A stretch of 13,959 nucleotides of DNA from the NCBI GenBank assembly GCA_910579335.1, contig CAJTUQ010000075.1:1-13959 (forward strand), in the 5' to 3' direction. The notes beneath the pieces were generated by a model. That model ran no database searches, was not told where the DNA came from, and saw only the letters and a program-made list of their open reading frames with translations. The stretch is from an uncultured Dorea sp. GTDB taxonomy: Bacteria; Bacillota; Clostridia; Lachnospirales; Lachnospiraceae. Every line of letters starts with the position of its first letter. Positions within the stretch are counted from its first letter, which is position 1. Positions 1 through 6,837 of the stretch are shown here, piece by piece. Position numbers and translations under genes: made by a program.

Positions 1-1
1 C

Positions 2-223
2 ATCGACAAGGACGTAATTGAGCGGGCATTGGAGCTCTATTACGAAGAATCTGACGCAGAAAATGCAATTGCCATGCTTTTGAAAAAGAAGCATTACGAC
101 CCTGAAAAAGCCGACAGGAAAGAGACTCAGAGGCTCTTCGGATATTTGACGAGAAAAGGATTTGAGTGCGGGGATATATTTAGGGTTTCTGAAAAGCTTG
201 ACATCTATGATAAAACAGTATAG
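2..223 (+). CDS. recX: RecX, regulatory protein (3' end only)
   Basis: The open frame enters from the left edge in frame 2 and stops with TAG at 221-223, giving the last 73 residues. The sequence is charged and helical (IDKDVIERALELYYEE near the start, FGYLTRKGFECGDIF near the end). That is typical of the C-terminal three-helix repeats of RecX, including the final 'L..KGF..d.I..v' helix. RecX binds RecA filaments and limits recombinase activity in the cytoplasm. Its position directly before rny fits the recA-recX-rny order common in Lachnospiraceae; recA would lie just outside the window. The identification rests on this C-terminal signature and the neighbour, because the N-terminal two thirds are not visible. 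Confidence 0.8.
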   Translation: MDKDVIERALELYYEESDAENAIAMLLKKKHYDPEKADRKETQRLFGYLTRKGFECGDIFRVSEKLDIYDKTV

Positions 224-273
224 AATTTAAATGTTGTATTTGTACAATGAAAACTAAATAAGGAGGTGCTCCT

Positions 274-1830
274 GTGCTAAGTAATGGATTCATTATTGCA
301 ATTGCAATAGTGCTTATCATAGCAGCGGCAGTCATCAGCCATTTTGTTACTGTGTCCAGCTTAAAGAGCAATGCAGAGTCTAAGATTGGCAATGCAGAGA
401 CGAAAGCCCGCGAGATTATTGATGATGCGGTTAAGACGGCTGAGGCGAAAAAGAAGGAGTCTCTTTTGGAAATTAAAGAGGAATCTATCAAGAATAAGAA
501 CGAGCTTGAAAAAGAGACCAAGGAACGCAGAGCAGAGCTACAGCGCTATGAGAAGCGTGTCCTTTCCAAAGAAGAGGCTTTAGACAAAAAGTCCGACGCC
601 ATTGAGAAGCGAGAGGCAGGATTTGCAGCAAAGGAAGAACAGCTCAAACACCGTGAAGCAAAGGTGGAAGAGATGGGCAGGCAAAGAGTACAGGAACTAG
701 AAAGAATCTCAGGACTTACCTCCGAACAGGCAAAAGAATATTTGTTGAAAACTGTTGAAGACGATGTAAAACACGACACTGCCAAACTGGTTAAGGAATT
801 GGAAGCGCAGGCGAAGGAAGAAGCGGATAAGCGTGCAAAAGAGTGCGTGGTAACTGCGATTCAGAGATGTGCGGCCGACCATGTGGCAGAGACTACGATT
901 TCTGTTGTGCAGCTTCCAAGCGACGAGATGAAAGGCAGAATCATCGGGCGGGAGGGACGCAACATCCGGACATTGGAGACGATGACAGGGGTAGAGCTGA
1001 TTATTGACGATACTCCTGAGGCGGTCGTCCTGTCGGGCTTTGACCCGATACGGCGCGAAGTTGCAAGAATTGCCCTCGAAAAGCTCATTGTTGACGGACG
1101 TATCCACCCGGCAAGAATTGAGGAGATGGTTGAGAAGGCCCAGAAAGAAGTCGATGTGATGATTCGTGAAGAAGGCGAGGCGGCGGCTTTAGAGGCCGGC
1201 GTCCACGGAATCCATCCGGAGCTTATCAAGCTTCTCGGAAGGATGAAATTCCGTACAAGCTACGGACAGAATGCACTGAAGCATTCGATGGAAGTGTCCC
1301 AGCTTGCAGGTCTTCTTGCAGGCGAAATCGGACTTGACGTCAGAGTGTCAAAGAGGGCCGGGCTTCTGCACGACATCGGAAAATCTATTGACCATGATGT
1401 TGAGGGCTCCCACATTCAGATTGGCGTGGATCTTTGTAGAAAGTACAAAGAATCTGCAACGGTCATAAACGCAGTGGAGGCTCATCATGGGGATGTAGAG
1501 CCGGAAACTCTGATTGCGTGCGTTGTACAGGCGGCAGATACGATTTCTGCGGCTCGTCCCGGAGCAAGAAGGGAAACATTAGAAACATATACAAACAGGT
1601 TAAAACAATTGGAAGACATCACCAACCAGTTTAAGGGAGTTGATAAGTCTTTTGCTATTCAGGCAGGTAGAGAGATTCGCGTTATGGTAGTTCCAGAGCA
1701 AGTATCTGATGCAGATATGGTATTAATGGCCAGAGATATTGCGAAACAGATCGAGTATGAGCTAGAATATCCTGGGCAGATTAAGGTCAATGTAATCCGC
1801 GAGTCGCGGGTGACGGACTTTGCCAAGTAG
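274..1830 (+). CDS. rny: Ribonuclease Y
   Basis: Membrane-anchored endoribonuclease that initiates decay of many mRNAs in Firmicutes. The 518 residues match the usual family length (about 520). Residues 5-25 form one hydrophobic anchor segment. Residues 30-200 are a long Lys/Glu/Ala-rich coiled coil. A KH RNA-binding domain follows (GRIIGREGRN at 221-230). An HD metal-phosphohydrolase domain carries LKHSMEV near 335-341 and LLHDIGK at 364-370 (H366, D367), with a further EAHHGDV motif. The start is GTG at 274, five bases after AGGAGGTG at 261-268. It lies 50 bases after recX and is closed by a perfect terminator. No key residue looks altered. I found no convincing separate promoter in the recX-rny gap, so co-transcription with recX is possible. 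Confidence 0.97.
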   Translation: MLSNGFIIAIAIVLIIAAAVISHFVTVSSLKSNAESKIGNAETKAREIIDDAVKTAEAKKKESLLEIKEESIKNKNELEKETKERRAELQRYEKRVLSKEEALDKKSDAIEKREAGFAAKEEQLKHREAKVEEMGRQRVQELERISGLTSEQAKEYLLKTVEDDVKHDTAKLVKELEAQAKEEADKRAKECVVTAIQRCAADHVAETTISVVQLPSDEMKGRIIGREGRNIRTLETMTGVELIIDDTPEAVVLSGFDPIRREVARIALEKLIVDGRIHPARIEEMVEKAQKEVDVMIREEGEAAALEAGVHGIHPELIKLLGRMKFRTSYGQNALKHSMEVSQLAGLLAGEIGLDVRVSKRAGLLHDIGKSIDHDVEGSHIQIGVDLCRKYKESATVINAVEAHHGDVEPETLIACVVQAADTISAARPGARRETLETYTNRLKQLEDITNQFKGVDKSFAIQAGREIRVMVVPEQVSDADMVLMARDIAKQIEYELEYPGQIKVNVIRESRVTDFAK

Positions 1831-1844
1831 AAGATAAATGTGAT

Positions 1845-1873
1845 AGACCGGACAGATTGTCCGGTCTTTTTTT
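1845..1873 (+). terminator. Intrinsic terminator after rny
   Basis: A perfect 9-bp stem, AGACCGGAC (1845-1853) pairing with GTCCGGTCT (1859-1867), closes a 5-base loop and runs into seven T residues (1867-1873). It lies 15 bases after the rny stop and should end the recX-rny transcript. Confidence 0.92.
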
Positions 1874-1924
1874 AAAGCGGATATTCTTAGGAGTTATGTG
1901 TATATTTATGGAGGAAGCGATATT

Positions 1925-2377
1925 ATGAAAGATGAGATAAAGAGAACCGGGAGGGAACTGGTTCACAAGGGAGCGATTATCGAAGTGTATACGGACCATA
2001 TGGAGTTTTCCAACGGGCACCGTGCCGATTGGGATTTTATCCACCATGACGGTGCGGCGGCAGTGGTGCCGGTCCTTCCTGACGGCAGGATACTTATGGT
2101 AAAGCAGTTTCGGAATGCGCTGGAGCGGGAGACTCTTGAGATTCCCGCCGGTAAGCTGGATGAGCCGGGAGAGGCGGGCATCGTATGCGCCGGCCGGGAG
2201 CTGGAGGAAGAGACAGGATACAGGTCGGATGATTTGGCGTGGCTGATTACGCTGCGTACAACGGTTGCATTCTGCGATGAAAGAATTGAAATTTATGTGG
2301 CGGCGAATCTAAAGCCGTCAAAGCAGAAACTGGACGAGGATGAGTTTGTCGACGTCAAAGCATATACTCCGGGGTGA
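1925..2377 (+). pseudogene. NUDIX hydrolase, ADP-ribose pyrophosphatase type, C-terminus frameshifted
   Basis: The family hydrolyses ADP-ribose and related nucleoside diphosphates to AMP and ribose phosphate. The NUDIX box is clear: GKLDEPGE at residues 76-83, then RELEEETGY at 91-99. The spacing from Gly to the first Glu is one residue longer than the textbook motif. Upstream parts (IHHDGAAAVVPV, ILMVKQFRNALERETLEIPAG) are typical of ADP-ribose pyrophosphatases. The start is ATG 1925 after GGAGGAAG; an in-frame GTG at 1898 would precede that site and is not preferred. The frame stops at TGA 2375-2377 after 150 residues, whereas relatives have about 170-185. The missing end, IYSGVIQDSKTVAALLAYEG and onward, is readable in another frame up to TAG 2437-2439. 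The gene therefore carries a small deletion or frameshift. The core catalytic box is intact, so residual function is possible. Confidence 0.8.
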
Positions 2378-2439
2378 TTCAGGATTCTAAAACAGTGGCG
2401 GCTCTTCTGGCATATGAGGGAAAATATCTCAGAAAATAG
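2371..2439 (+). pseudogene. Displaced C-terminal fragment of the NUDIX gene
   Basis: In a different frame from the upstream NUDIX gene, this stretch reads GVIQDSKTVAALLAYEGKYL and ends at TAG 2437-2439. It resembles the conserved C-terminal helix of clostridial ADP-ribose pyrophosphatases (I-Q-D-S-K-T-V-A-A-L/I-L). It has no start codon or ribosome binding site of its own, so it is a remnant of the same gene rather than a separate ORF. Family resemblance is from memory; no alignment was run. Confidence 0.75.
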
Positions 2440-2468
2440 AATATATCAATTATGGCCTGACATATAAT
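2439..2468 (+). promoter_or_regulatory. Candidate sigma-E (sporulation) promoter of spoIIM
   Basis: The -35 candidate GAATATA (2439-2445) matches six of seven positions of the Bacillus subtilis sigma-E consensus KMATATT. After a 15-base spacer comes CATATAAT (2461-2468), which matches CATACAnT except at one position. A start site near 2475 would sit just ahead of the Shine-Dalgarno sequence at 2483-2490. spoIIM is a sigma-E, mother-cell gene in B. subtilis, so motif and gene function agree. Confidence 0.6.
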
Positions 2469-2497
2469 GAAGTATCTTGGCTAAGGAGGGAACATTT

Positions 2498-3037
2498 GTG
2501 AGGATACAGGAAAACGGAAAGCACTTTGTTCTGTATTTTATGTTAGGCTTTTGCTCAGGGATTTTATATGCCAATCTTTTTGCGAAGGATTATATTGTCA
2601 GTATGGGGATTCTCAGCGAATATTTTCTGAATCAGTACAGCGCCGACGAGATTCAGATGGGAGAATATCTTTGGTATGTGGCGAGGATCAGGCTGGCGCC
2701 GCTTCTTCTTTTGGGAGCGCTTGGATGTACGAAGCTCCGTAAAGGAGTCGTGGCGGCATTTATTTTATGGACAGGCTTTTCCAGCGGCCTTTTATTTACG
2801 TCGGCAGTGATAAAAATGGGAGTGAAAGGAATTATTCTATGCCTGATTGCCTTTGTGCCTCAGTTTTTATTTTACGCTGCGGGATATCTGGCTTTGCTTT
2901 GGTATCTCTATACCTATCCGCAGATTCGCTGGAACCTGGCTAAGACAGTTATTTTTCTTCTGCTTCTCTTAGTTGGAATCCTTCTGGAGTGCTATGTAAA
3001 TCCGGTTATTATGCAGATGTTTATCCGGACATTGTGA
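2498..3037 (+). CDS. spoIIM: Stage II sporulation protein M (SpoIIM)
   Basis: Integral membrane protein of the mother-cell DMP complex (SpoIID-SpoIIM-SpoIIP), which remodels septal peptidoglycan during engulfment. From GTG 2498 (AAGGAGGG at 2483-2490, spacing 7) it has 179 residues. About five hydrophobic segments are visible: FVLYFMLGFCSGILYANLF near the N-terminus, then APLLLLGALG, VVAAFILWTGFSSGLLFTSAV, a long IILCLIAFVPQFLFYAAGYL segment and VIFLLLLLVGILLE. The terminal G-I-L-L-E-x-Y-V-N-P pattern is characteristic of the family. It is somewhat shorter than B. subtilis SpoIIM (about 214). It follows the damaged NUDIX gene with its own sigma-E-like promoter and converges on the flippase gene with a 37-base gap in which I see no real terminator. 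A TTG at 2477 is in frame but lies before the ribosome binding site. Confidence 0.82.
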   Translation: MRIQENGKHFVLYFMLGFCSGILYANLFAKDYIVSMGILSEYFLNQYSADEIQMGEYLWYVARIRLAPLLLLGALGCTKLRKGVVAAFILWTGFSSGLLFTSAVIKMGVKGIILCLIAFVPQFLFYAAGYLALLWYLYTYPQIRWNLAKTVIFLLLLLVGILLECYVNPVIMQMFIRTL

Positions 3038-3074
3038 TGTATGACGGATGCGTCTTGGTATGGAGATTGCCGTA

Positions 3075-4415
3075 TCAGTTGTTTTTGGGGGAGCGCAGAT
3101 AATGGCTCAGGTAAAGGATGCACAGCAGGAAGGCGGCAAGCTGGCTTGCGAGCAGCCCTAAAAGATATCCTTCGATTCCAAAAACAGGAATACAGTAAAA
3201 AACGCTGAAAATCCTAAGAATCAGGCTGAACGTATTGATAAAAAACGAGAGTACGGTTTTCCCGATTCCGTTGATAACACTGATTAACGTTGTGTTTGCA
3301 TATAAAAACGGGCACATCCATGCCAGTGTGACGATGTAGTCCCCGGCCGAGCGGCTGTTAAAAATAAAGAGCCCTATCCACTGGCCGATAACGAGGAGGA
3401 AGATGCAGCACAGGCTTCCGAGCAGGACGCAGCAGCAGACGCTCTTTTGTATGATGCTTCTTAGCTGCCGTCGGCGGTTTAAGGTCTGAGCCTCCGCCAC
3501 TGTCGGAAGAAGCATGGTGGATACGGAGTTCGTAATGGCGGAAGGAAACAGGACGCAGGGAAGCGCCATGCCGGTCAGCACGCCATAGATACTCAGTGAC
3601 TGTGAGACGGTCATTCCGTGGGATTGAAGCTTTAAAGGAATCGAGACGGCCTCGATGCTTTGGAGAAGATTTAAAAGGACCCGGCTTGCAGTCAGCGGGG
3701 CAGAAAGCCAGAAAAGCTCACCGGCGTATTTCATATATTCGGGAAGCCGGATGATTTTTTTTGTAAGACTCTGGCAGCAGCCTGCCTTCCGTGTAATAAT
3801 TTTCAGGCAGAACATAGAAGATGCGATTTCTCCGGCGATCAAACCTCCTACGGCGATGGAAATACCGAATTTCATCCCGTTTTTCATCCCTATCAGATAG
3901 AAAATGTAGACGGACAGGATTCGGATAAGCTGTTCAATCAACTGAGAGAAGGCGGGGATTTTCGTTTCCTTGAGCCCCAGATAATACCCGACGATACAGC
4001 TATGGACAGAAGCGAAAGGGAACGCATAGGAAAGTATGATTAACAGGCTGCCGCAGCGTTCTTCCTGCAAAAACCGCGCTGCGATAAGCTCCGCATAGTT
4101 TTGCAGCAGCAGCATGACGAGGACCGACAGGCTGACAGAAAGTGCCATGCCGGTAAAGAGAAGCGTTCTGGCTTCTTTTTTTTTGCCTGTGGAGGCACGT
4201 TTCGCAACGCATCTTGCCAGGGCGGTTTCAATTCCGGCGGAGGTGAGGGAAAACCCCAATGCGTAAACAGGGAAGATAAGCTGGTACAATCCTACTCCCT
4301 CTTCGCCGAAAGTATGGCTTAAAAAGATCCGATAGAAAAATCCCATGAACCTTGTTGCAAACCCGGTGGCGGTTAAGATAAGAGTTCCTTTTAAAATAGT
4401 ACGTTTCAGAGACAT
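3075..4415 (-). CDS. spoVB: SpoVB-like polysaccharide / lipid-linked oligosaccharide flippase (MOP superfamily)
   Basis: A very hydrophobic 446-residue protein with roughly 12-14 predicted membrane segments. The N-terminal signature LTATGFATRFMGFFYRIFLS is followed by GLYQLIFPVYAL, which is typical of SpoVB and related MOP-superfamily exporters. In B. subtilis, SpoVB takes part in spore cortex synthesis and is thought to move lipid-linked peptidoglycan precursors across the membrane. The start ATG is at 4415-4413 (minus strand), preceded at seven bases by AAGGAG (4425-4430). It ends with TGA at 3077-3075, facing spoIIM, and is divergent from iscR across about 170 bases. It is shorter than B. 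subtilis SpoVB (about 518), within the range of clostridial relatives. Paralogues of this family (YtgP, MurJ-like) are hard to separate by eye, so the symbol is tentative. Confidence 0.75.
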   Translation of the reverse strand: MSLKRTILKGTLILTATGFATRFMGFFYRIFLSHTFGEEGVGLYQLIFPVYALGFSLTSAGIETALARCVAKRASTGKKKEARTLLFTGMALSVSLSVLVMLLLQNYAELIAARFLQEERCGSLLIILSYAFPFASVHSCIVGYYLGLKETKIPAFSQLIEQLIRILSVYIFYLIGMKNGMKFGISIAVGGLIAGEIASSMFCLKIITRKAGCCQSLTKKIIRLPEYMKYAGELFWLSAPLTASRVLLNLLQSIEAVSIPLKLQSHGMTVSQSLSIYGVLTGMALPCVLFPSAITNSVSTMLLPTVAEAQTLNRRRQLRSIIQKSVCCCVLLGSLCCIFLLVIGQWIGLFIFNSRSAGDYIVTLAWMCPFLYANTTLISVINGIGKTVLSFFINTFSLILRIFSVFYCIPVFGIEGYLLGLLASQLAAFLLCILYLSHYLRSPKNN

Positions 4416-4505
4416 TTCTTTGCTCCTTGAGCTTATTATTAAAGCATATTCCCTAAGAAGCAGAACTATTCGCAGACAGGCATCGACGGGAAGAAGGAAA
4501 TATAC

Positions 4506-4534
4506 TTGACAGATATGCGTTTGAATGGTATCCT
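4506..4534 (+). promoter_or_regulatory. Sigma-A-type promoter of the iscR operon
   Basis: A consensus -35 box TTGACA (4506-4511), a 17-base spacer and TATCCT (4529-4534, four of six to TATAAT) place transcription start near 4541. The start codon of iscR is at 4587. It points away from the divergent flippase gene. Confidence 0.7.
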
Positions 4535-4545
4535 ACAGAAGGAAA

Positions 4546-4572
4546 TAAATCCGAGTAAATTACTAGGGATTA
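4546..4572 (+). promoter_or_regulatory. Palindromic operator resembling the type 1 IscR box
   Basis: An imperfect palindrome centred on 4559. The inner arms AGTAA (4554-4558) and TTACT (4560-4564) pair perfectly, with further symmetry in CC/GG (4551-4552 and 4566-4567) and TAA/TTA (4546-4548 and 4570-4572). The layout, A/T-rich ends, CC, GAGT, AAATT, ACTA, GG, closely follows the 25-bp E. coli type 1 IscR consensus (YY-GACT-RWWWY-AGTC-RR core). It sits at about +6 to +32 of the predicted transcript, where a bound Rrf2 protein would block the promoter or early elongation. Confidence 0.6.
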
Positions 4573-4586
4573 AAGAGGGTGAGAGG

Positions 4587-5045
4587 TTGAAGCTTTCTAC
4601 AAAAGGAAGATACGGGCTGCGGGCAATGATTGACCTTGCCAGATACAGCGGAAGGGAGCCGGTAACTATCGGGAGCATTGCCGCGCGGCAGAATATTTCA
4701 GAACGGTATTTGGAGCAAATCGTGGCGCTGCTGAAAAAGAGCGGCCTGGTGAAAAGCATCCGGGGGGCGTCCGGCGGATACGTACTGGCGAGGGAGATGA
4801 AGGAAATTTCGGTAGGCGACATACTGCGTGCGCTGGAAGGAAGTCTTGAGCCGGTGAAGTGTGCGGCGTTTGATTCGGAGGACGGCTGTATGGCCTCCGG
4901 CGGATGTGTGACAAAATATGTGTGGCAGAGGATTAATGAGAGTATTGCGCGTACGGTTGACGAGATGGATTTAGAGGAGCTTGTCCGGGAAAGCGAGCGG
5001 CTCAATCCGGACGGCGGTTATACAAATCCAATGTGCAGTTCTTAA
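4587..5045 (+). CDS. iscR: IscR-type Rrf2 family Fe-S cluster regulator
   Basis: Winged-helix transcription factor that senses Fe-S cluster status and controls the cluster assembly genes behind it. I chose TTG 4587, preceded by AGAGGGTG (4574-4581), because it yields the invariant Rrf2 start MKLSTKGRYGLRAMIDLA; the longer open frame would begin inside the promoter. The 152 residues include the recognition region ISERYLEQIVALLKKSGLV (38-55) and the wing SIRGASGGYVLAR. Three cysteines, C92, C101 and C107, correspond to the cluster ligands of E. coli IscR (C92, C98, C104). The His ligand three residues after the last Cys is K110 here, so cluster ligation may differ. The direct neighbour of iscS and iscU supports IscR over CymR-like paralogues, which lack the cysteines. 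Confidence 0.88.
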   Translation: MKLSTKGRYGLRAMIDLARYSGREPVTIGSIAARQNISERYLEQIVALLKKSGLVKSIRGASGGYVLAREMKEISVGDILRALEGSLEPVKCAAFDSEDGCMASGGCVTKYVWQRINESIARTVDEMDLEELVRESERLNPDGGYTNPMCSS

Positions 5046-5058
5046 AAATGGGACAAGG

Positions 5059-5079
5059 GCCGGGCGGATGGCGCCCGGC
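5059..5079 (+). other. GC-rich stem-loop between iscR and iscS
   Basis: GCCGGGCG (5059-5066) pairs perfectly with CGCCCGGC (5072-5079) around a 5-base loop. No T tract follows, so it is not a standard terminator. It lies 14 bases after the iscR stop and about 22 before the iscS ribosome binding site. It could protect or separate the mRNA segments; the role is unknown. Confidence 0.6.
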
Positions 5080-5113
5080 ATAGAAGATTGACGATAGAAG
5101 CGGAGGTACGAGG

Positions 5114-6319
5114 ATGGATAAATTGATATATCTTGATAATGCGGCGACTACAAAGACAGCGCCGGAGGTTGTGGAAGCGATGCTCCCGTATTTTACGGAA
5201 AACTTTGGAAATCCTTCCAGCGTTTATGGATTTGCCGCAAAAAATAAAGAAGCGGTGTCTGTGCAGAGGGAGAGGGTTGCTGAGATTCTCGGCGCACAGG
5301 CAAAAGAAATTTATTTTACGGCGGGCGGCTCTGAGGCGGACAACTGGGCTTTAAAAGCGGTGGCGGAAAGTTATGCTTCAAAGGGAAACCATATTATTAC
5401 AACTAAGATAGAGCATCATGCAATACTTCATACTGCGGAGTATTTAGAGAGAAAGGGGTTTGAGGTGACGTACCTTGACGTGGATGAGAACGGCATCGTA
5501 AAGCTTCAGGAGCTAAAGAAGGCGATTCGTCCGACGACGATACTGATTTCCGTTATGTTCGCCAATAACGAAATCGGAACGCTCCAGCCTATTAAGGAGA
5601 TTGGGGAGATTGCCAGGGAGCACGGAATCTTATTTCATACGGACGCAGTGCAGGCATTCGGCCAAATCCCGATTTCTGTTGATGACTGCCATATAGACAT
5701 GCTCAGTGCCAGCGGACATAAGCTGAACGGGCCGAAGGGAATCGGCTTTTTATATATCCGTTCAGGCGTGAAAATCCGTTCCTTTATTCACGGAGGGGCA
5801 CAGGAGAGAAAGCGGCGGGCAGGCACGGAAAATGTGCCGGGAATCATAGGGCTTGGAACTGCGGCAGTGCGCGCCGTTAAGACAATGGAAGCGCGAGCCG
5901 GGAAGGAAACCGAGTTAAGAGACCACCTTATCAGGCGCGTGCTGGAGGAAATTCCTTACACGAAGCTTAACGGCCATCCAAAAAAACGCCTTCCGAACAA
6001 TGCAAATTTCAGTTTCCGTTTTGTTGAGGGAGAATCGCTGCTGATTATGCTTGATATGAAAGGAATCTGCGCGTCGAGCGGCTCGGCCTGCACATCGGGT
6101 TCTCTTGACCCCTCTCATGTGCTGTTAGCCATCGGGCTGCCGCATGAGACTGCACATGGCTCCTTGAGATTAACACTCGGCGAGGAGACGACGAGAGAGG
6201 ATATTGATTATACAGTGGACTGCCTGAAGGGAATTGTAAAAAATCTGCGGGAAATGTCGCCTCTTTATGAAGATTTTTTGAAAAAAGAGACGGCGTGCAA
6301 ATCGGAGAGCCGTATATAA
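5114..6319 (+). CDS. iscS: Cysteine desulfurase (IscS/NifS type)
   Basis: PLP enzyme that takes sulfur from cysteine, leaving alanine, and passes it as a persulfide to the scaffold and to tRNA thiolases. Its 401 residues fit the family (E. coli IscS 404). The sequence shows the N-terminal YLDNAATTKT, the HH pair at 101-102, HTDAVQAFGQ at 175-184, the PLP lysine K203 in SASGHKLNGPKG, RRAGTEN at 234-240, and the catalytic loop ASSGSACTSGSLDPSH with C326. The start ATG 5114 follows GGAGG (5102-5106) at seven bases. It sits between iscR and iscU, so the sulfur donor, acceptor and regulator form one operon. The immediate tRNA-thiolation partner MnmA follows two genes later. Everything needed for activity is present. 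Confidence 0.96.
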   Translation: MDKLIYLDNAATTKTAPEVVEAMLPYFTENFGNPSSVYGFAAKNKEAVSVQRERVAEILGAQAKEIYFTAGGSEADNWALKAVAESYASKGNHIITTKIEHHAILHTAEYLERKGFEVTYLDVDENGIVKLQELKKAIRPTTILISVMFANNEIGTLQPIKEIGEIAREHGILFHTDAVQAFGQIPISVDDCHIDMLSASGHKLNGPKGIGFLYIRSGVKIRSFIHGGAQERKRRAGTENVPGIIGLGTAAVRAVKTMEARAGKETELRDHLIRRVLEEIPYTKLNGHPKKRLPNNANFSFRFVEGESLLIMLDMKGICASSGSACTSGSLDPSHVLLAIGLPHETAHGSLRLTLGEETTREDIDYTVDCLKGIVKNLREMSPLYEDFLKKETACKSESRI

Positions 6320-6344
6320 ACAGACAAGCAAGGAGGAGTATGTG

Positions 6345-6788
6345 ATGTATTCAGAGAAAGTAATGGAGCATTTCCAGAATCCAAGAAATGTGGGAGAGAT
6401 AGAAAATGCCAGCGGCGTAGGGACCGTCGGCAATGCAAAATGCGGAGATATCATGCGTATTTACCTTGATATTGATGAGAATAAGGTGATAAAGGACGTG
6501 AAATTCAAGACCTTTGGCTGCGGAGCGGCAGTCGCCACCAGCAGCATGGCGACAGAGCTTGTGAAGGGGAAGACGGTCGAGGAAGCGATGAAAGTGACAA
6601 ACCGGGCGGTGATGGAGGCTCTTGACGGGCTTCCGCCGGTAAAAGTGCACTGTTCCCTGCTTGCGGAAGAAGCCATCCATGCGGCGCTGTGGGATTATGC
6701 AGAAAAACATGGTATGAAGATAGAAGGGCTTGAAAAACCTAAATCTGACATCCATGAGGGCGAGGAAGAGGAAGACGAGGAATATTAA
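6345..6788 (+). CDS. iscU: IscU/NifU-type Fe-S cluster scaffold protein
   Basis: Scaffold on which IscS-derived sulfur and iron are assembled into [2Fe-2S] clusters before transfer to target proteins. The 147 residues carry the three ligand cysteines and the conserved Asp: C33 and D35 in NAKCGDIMRI, C59 in FGCGAAVATSS and C103 in VHCSLLAEEA. It starts MYSEKVMEHFQNPRNVGEIE, the usual opening of this clade. I prefer ATG 6345 over the adjacent in-frame GTG 6342, because AAGGAGG (6330-6336) is then eight bases away. The C-terminus ends in a strongly acidic tail (HEGEEEEDEEY, residues 137-147) beyond the fold. The LPPVK segment just before C103 is where the typical chaperone-binding motif lies in E. 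coli IscU. It follows iscS by 25 bases. Confidence 0.94.
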   Translation: MYSEKVMEHFQNPRNVGEIENASGVGTVGNAKCGDIMRIYLDIDENKVIKDVKFKTFGCGAAVATSSMATELVKGKTVEEAMKVTNRAVMEALDGLPPVKVHCSLLAEEAIHAALWDYAEKHGMKIEGLEKPKSDIHEGEEEEDEEY

Positions 6789-6837
6789 AATTTTCGGTTC
6801 GGATGCCGGAGCCAGACAGAAATAAGGGAAAGAAAAT

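Noticed and set aside
220..248. Promoter for rny with TACAAT at 243-248
   Set aside because: There is no acceptable -35 box at 16-18 bases, and the start site would fall almost at the ribosome binding site.
709..1229. Long minus-strand open frames within rny
   Set aside because: They lie opposite a clear RNase Y gene, have no family features or ribosome binding site, and arise from its codon pattern.
1898..1924. GTG start for the NUDIX gene
   Set aside because: GGAGGA lies after this codon and correctly before ATG 1925.
3046..3057. Bidirectional terminator between spoIIM and the flippase gene
   Set aside because: Only a 4-bp GACG/CGTC stem is present, with no T tract on either strand.
4506..4586. 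N-terminal extension of IscR from a TTG at 4506
   Set aside because: That start lies within the TTGACA promoter box and would precede transcription start; TTG 4587 gives the conserved family start.
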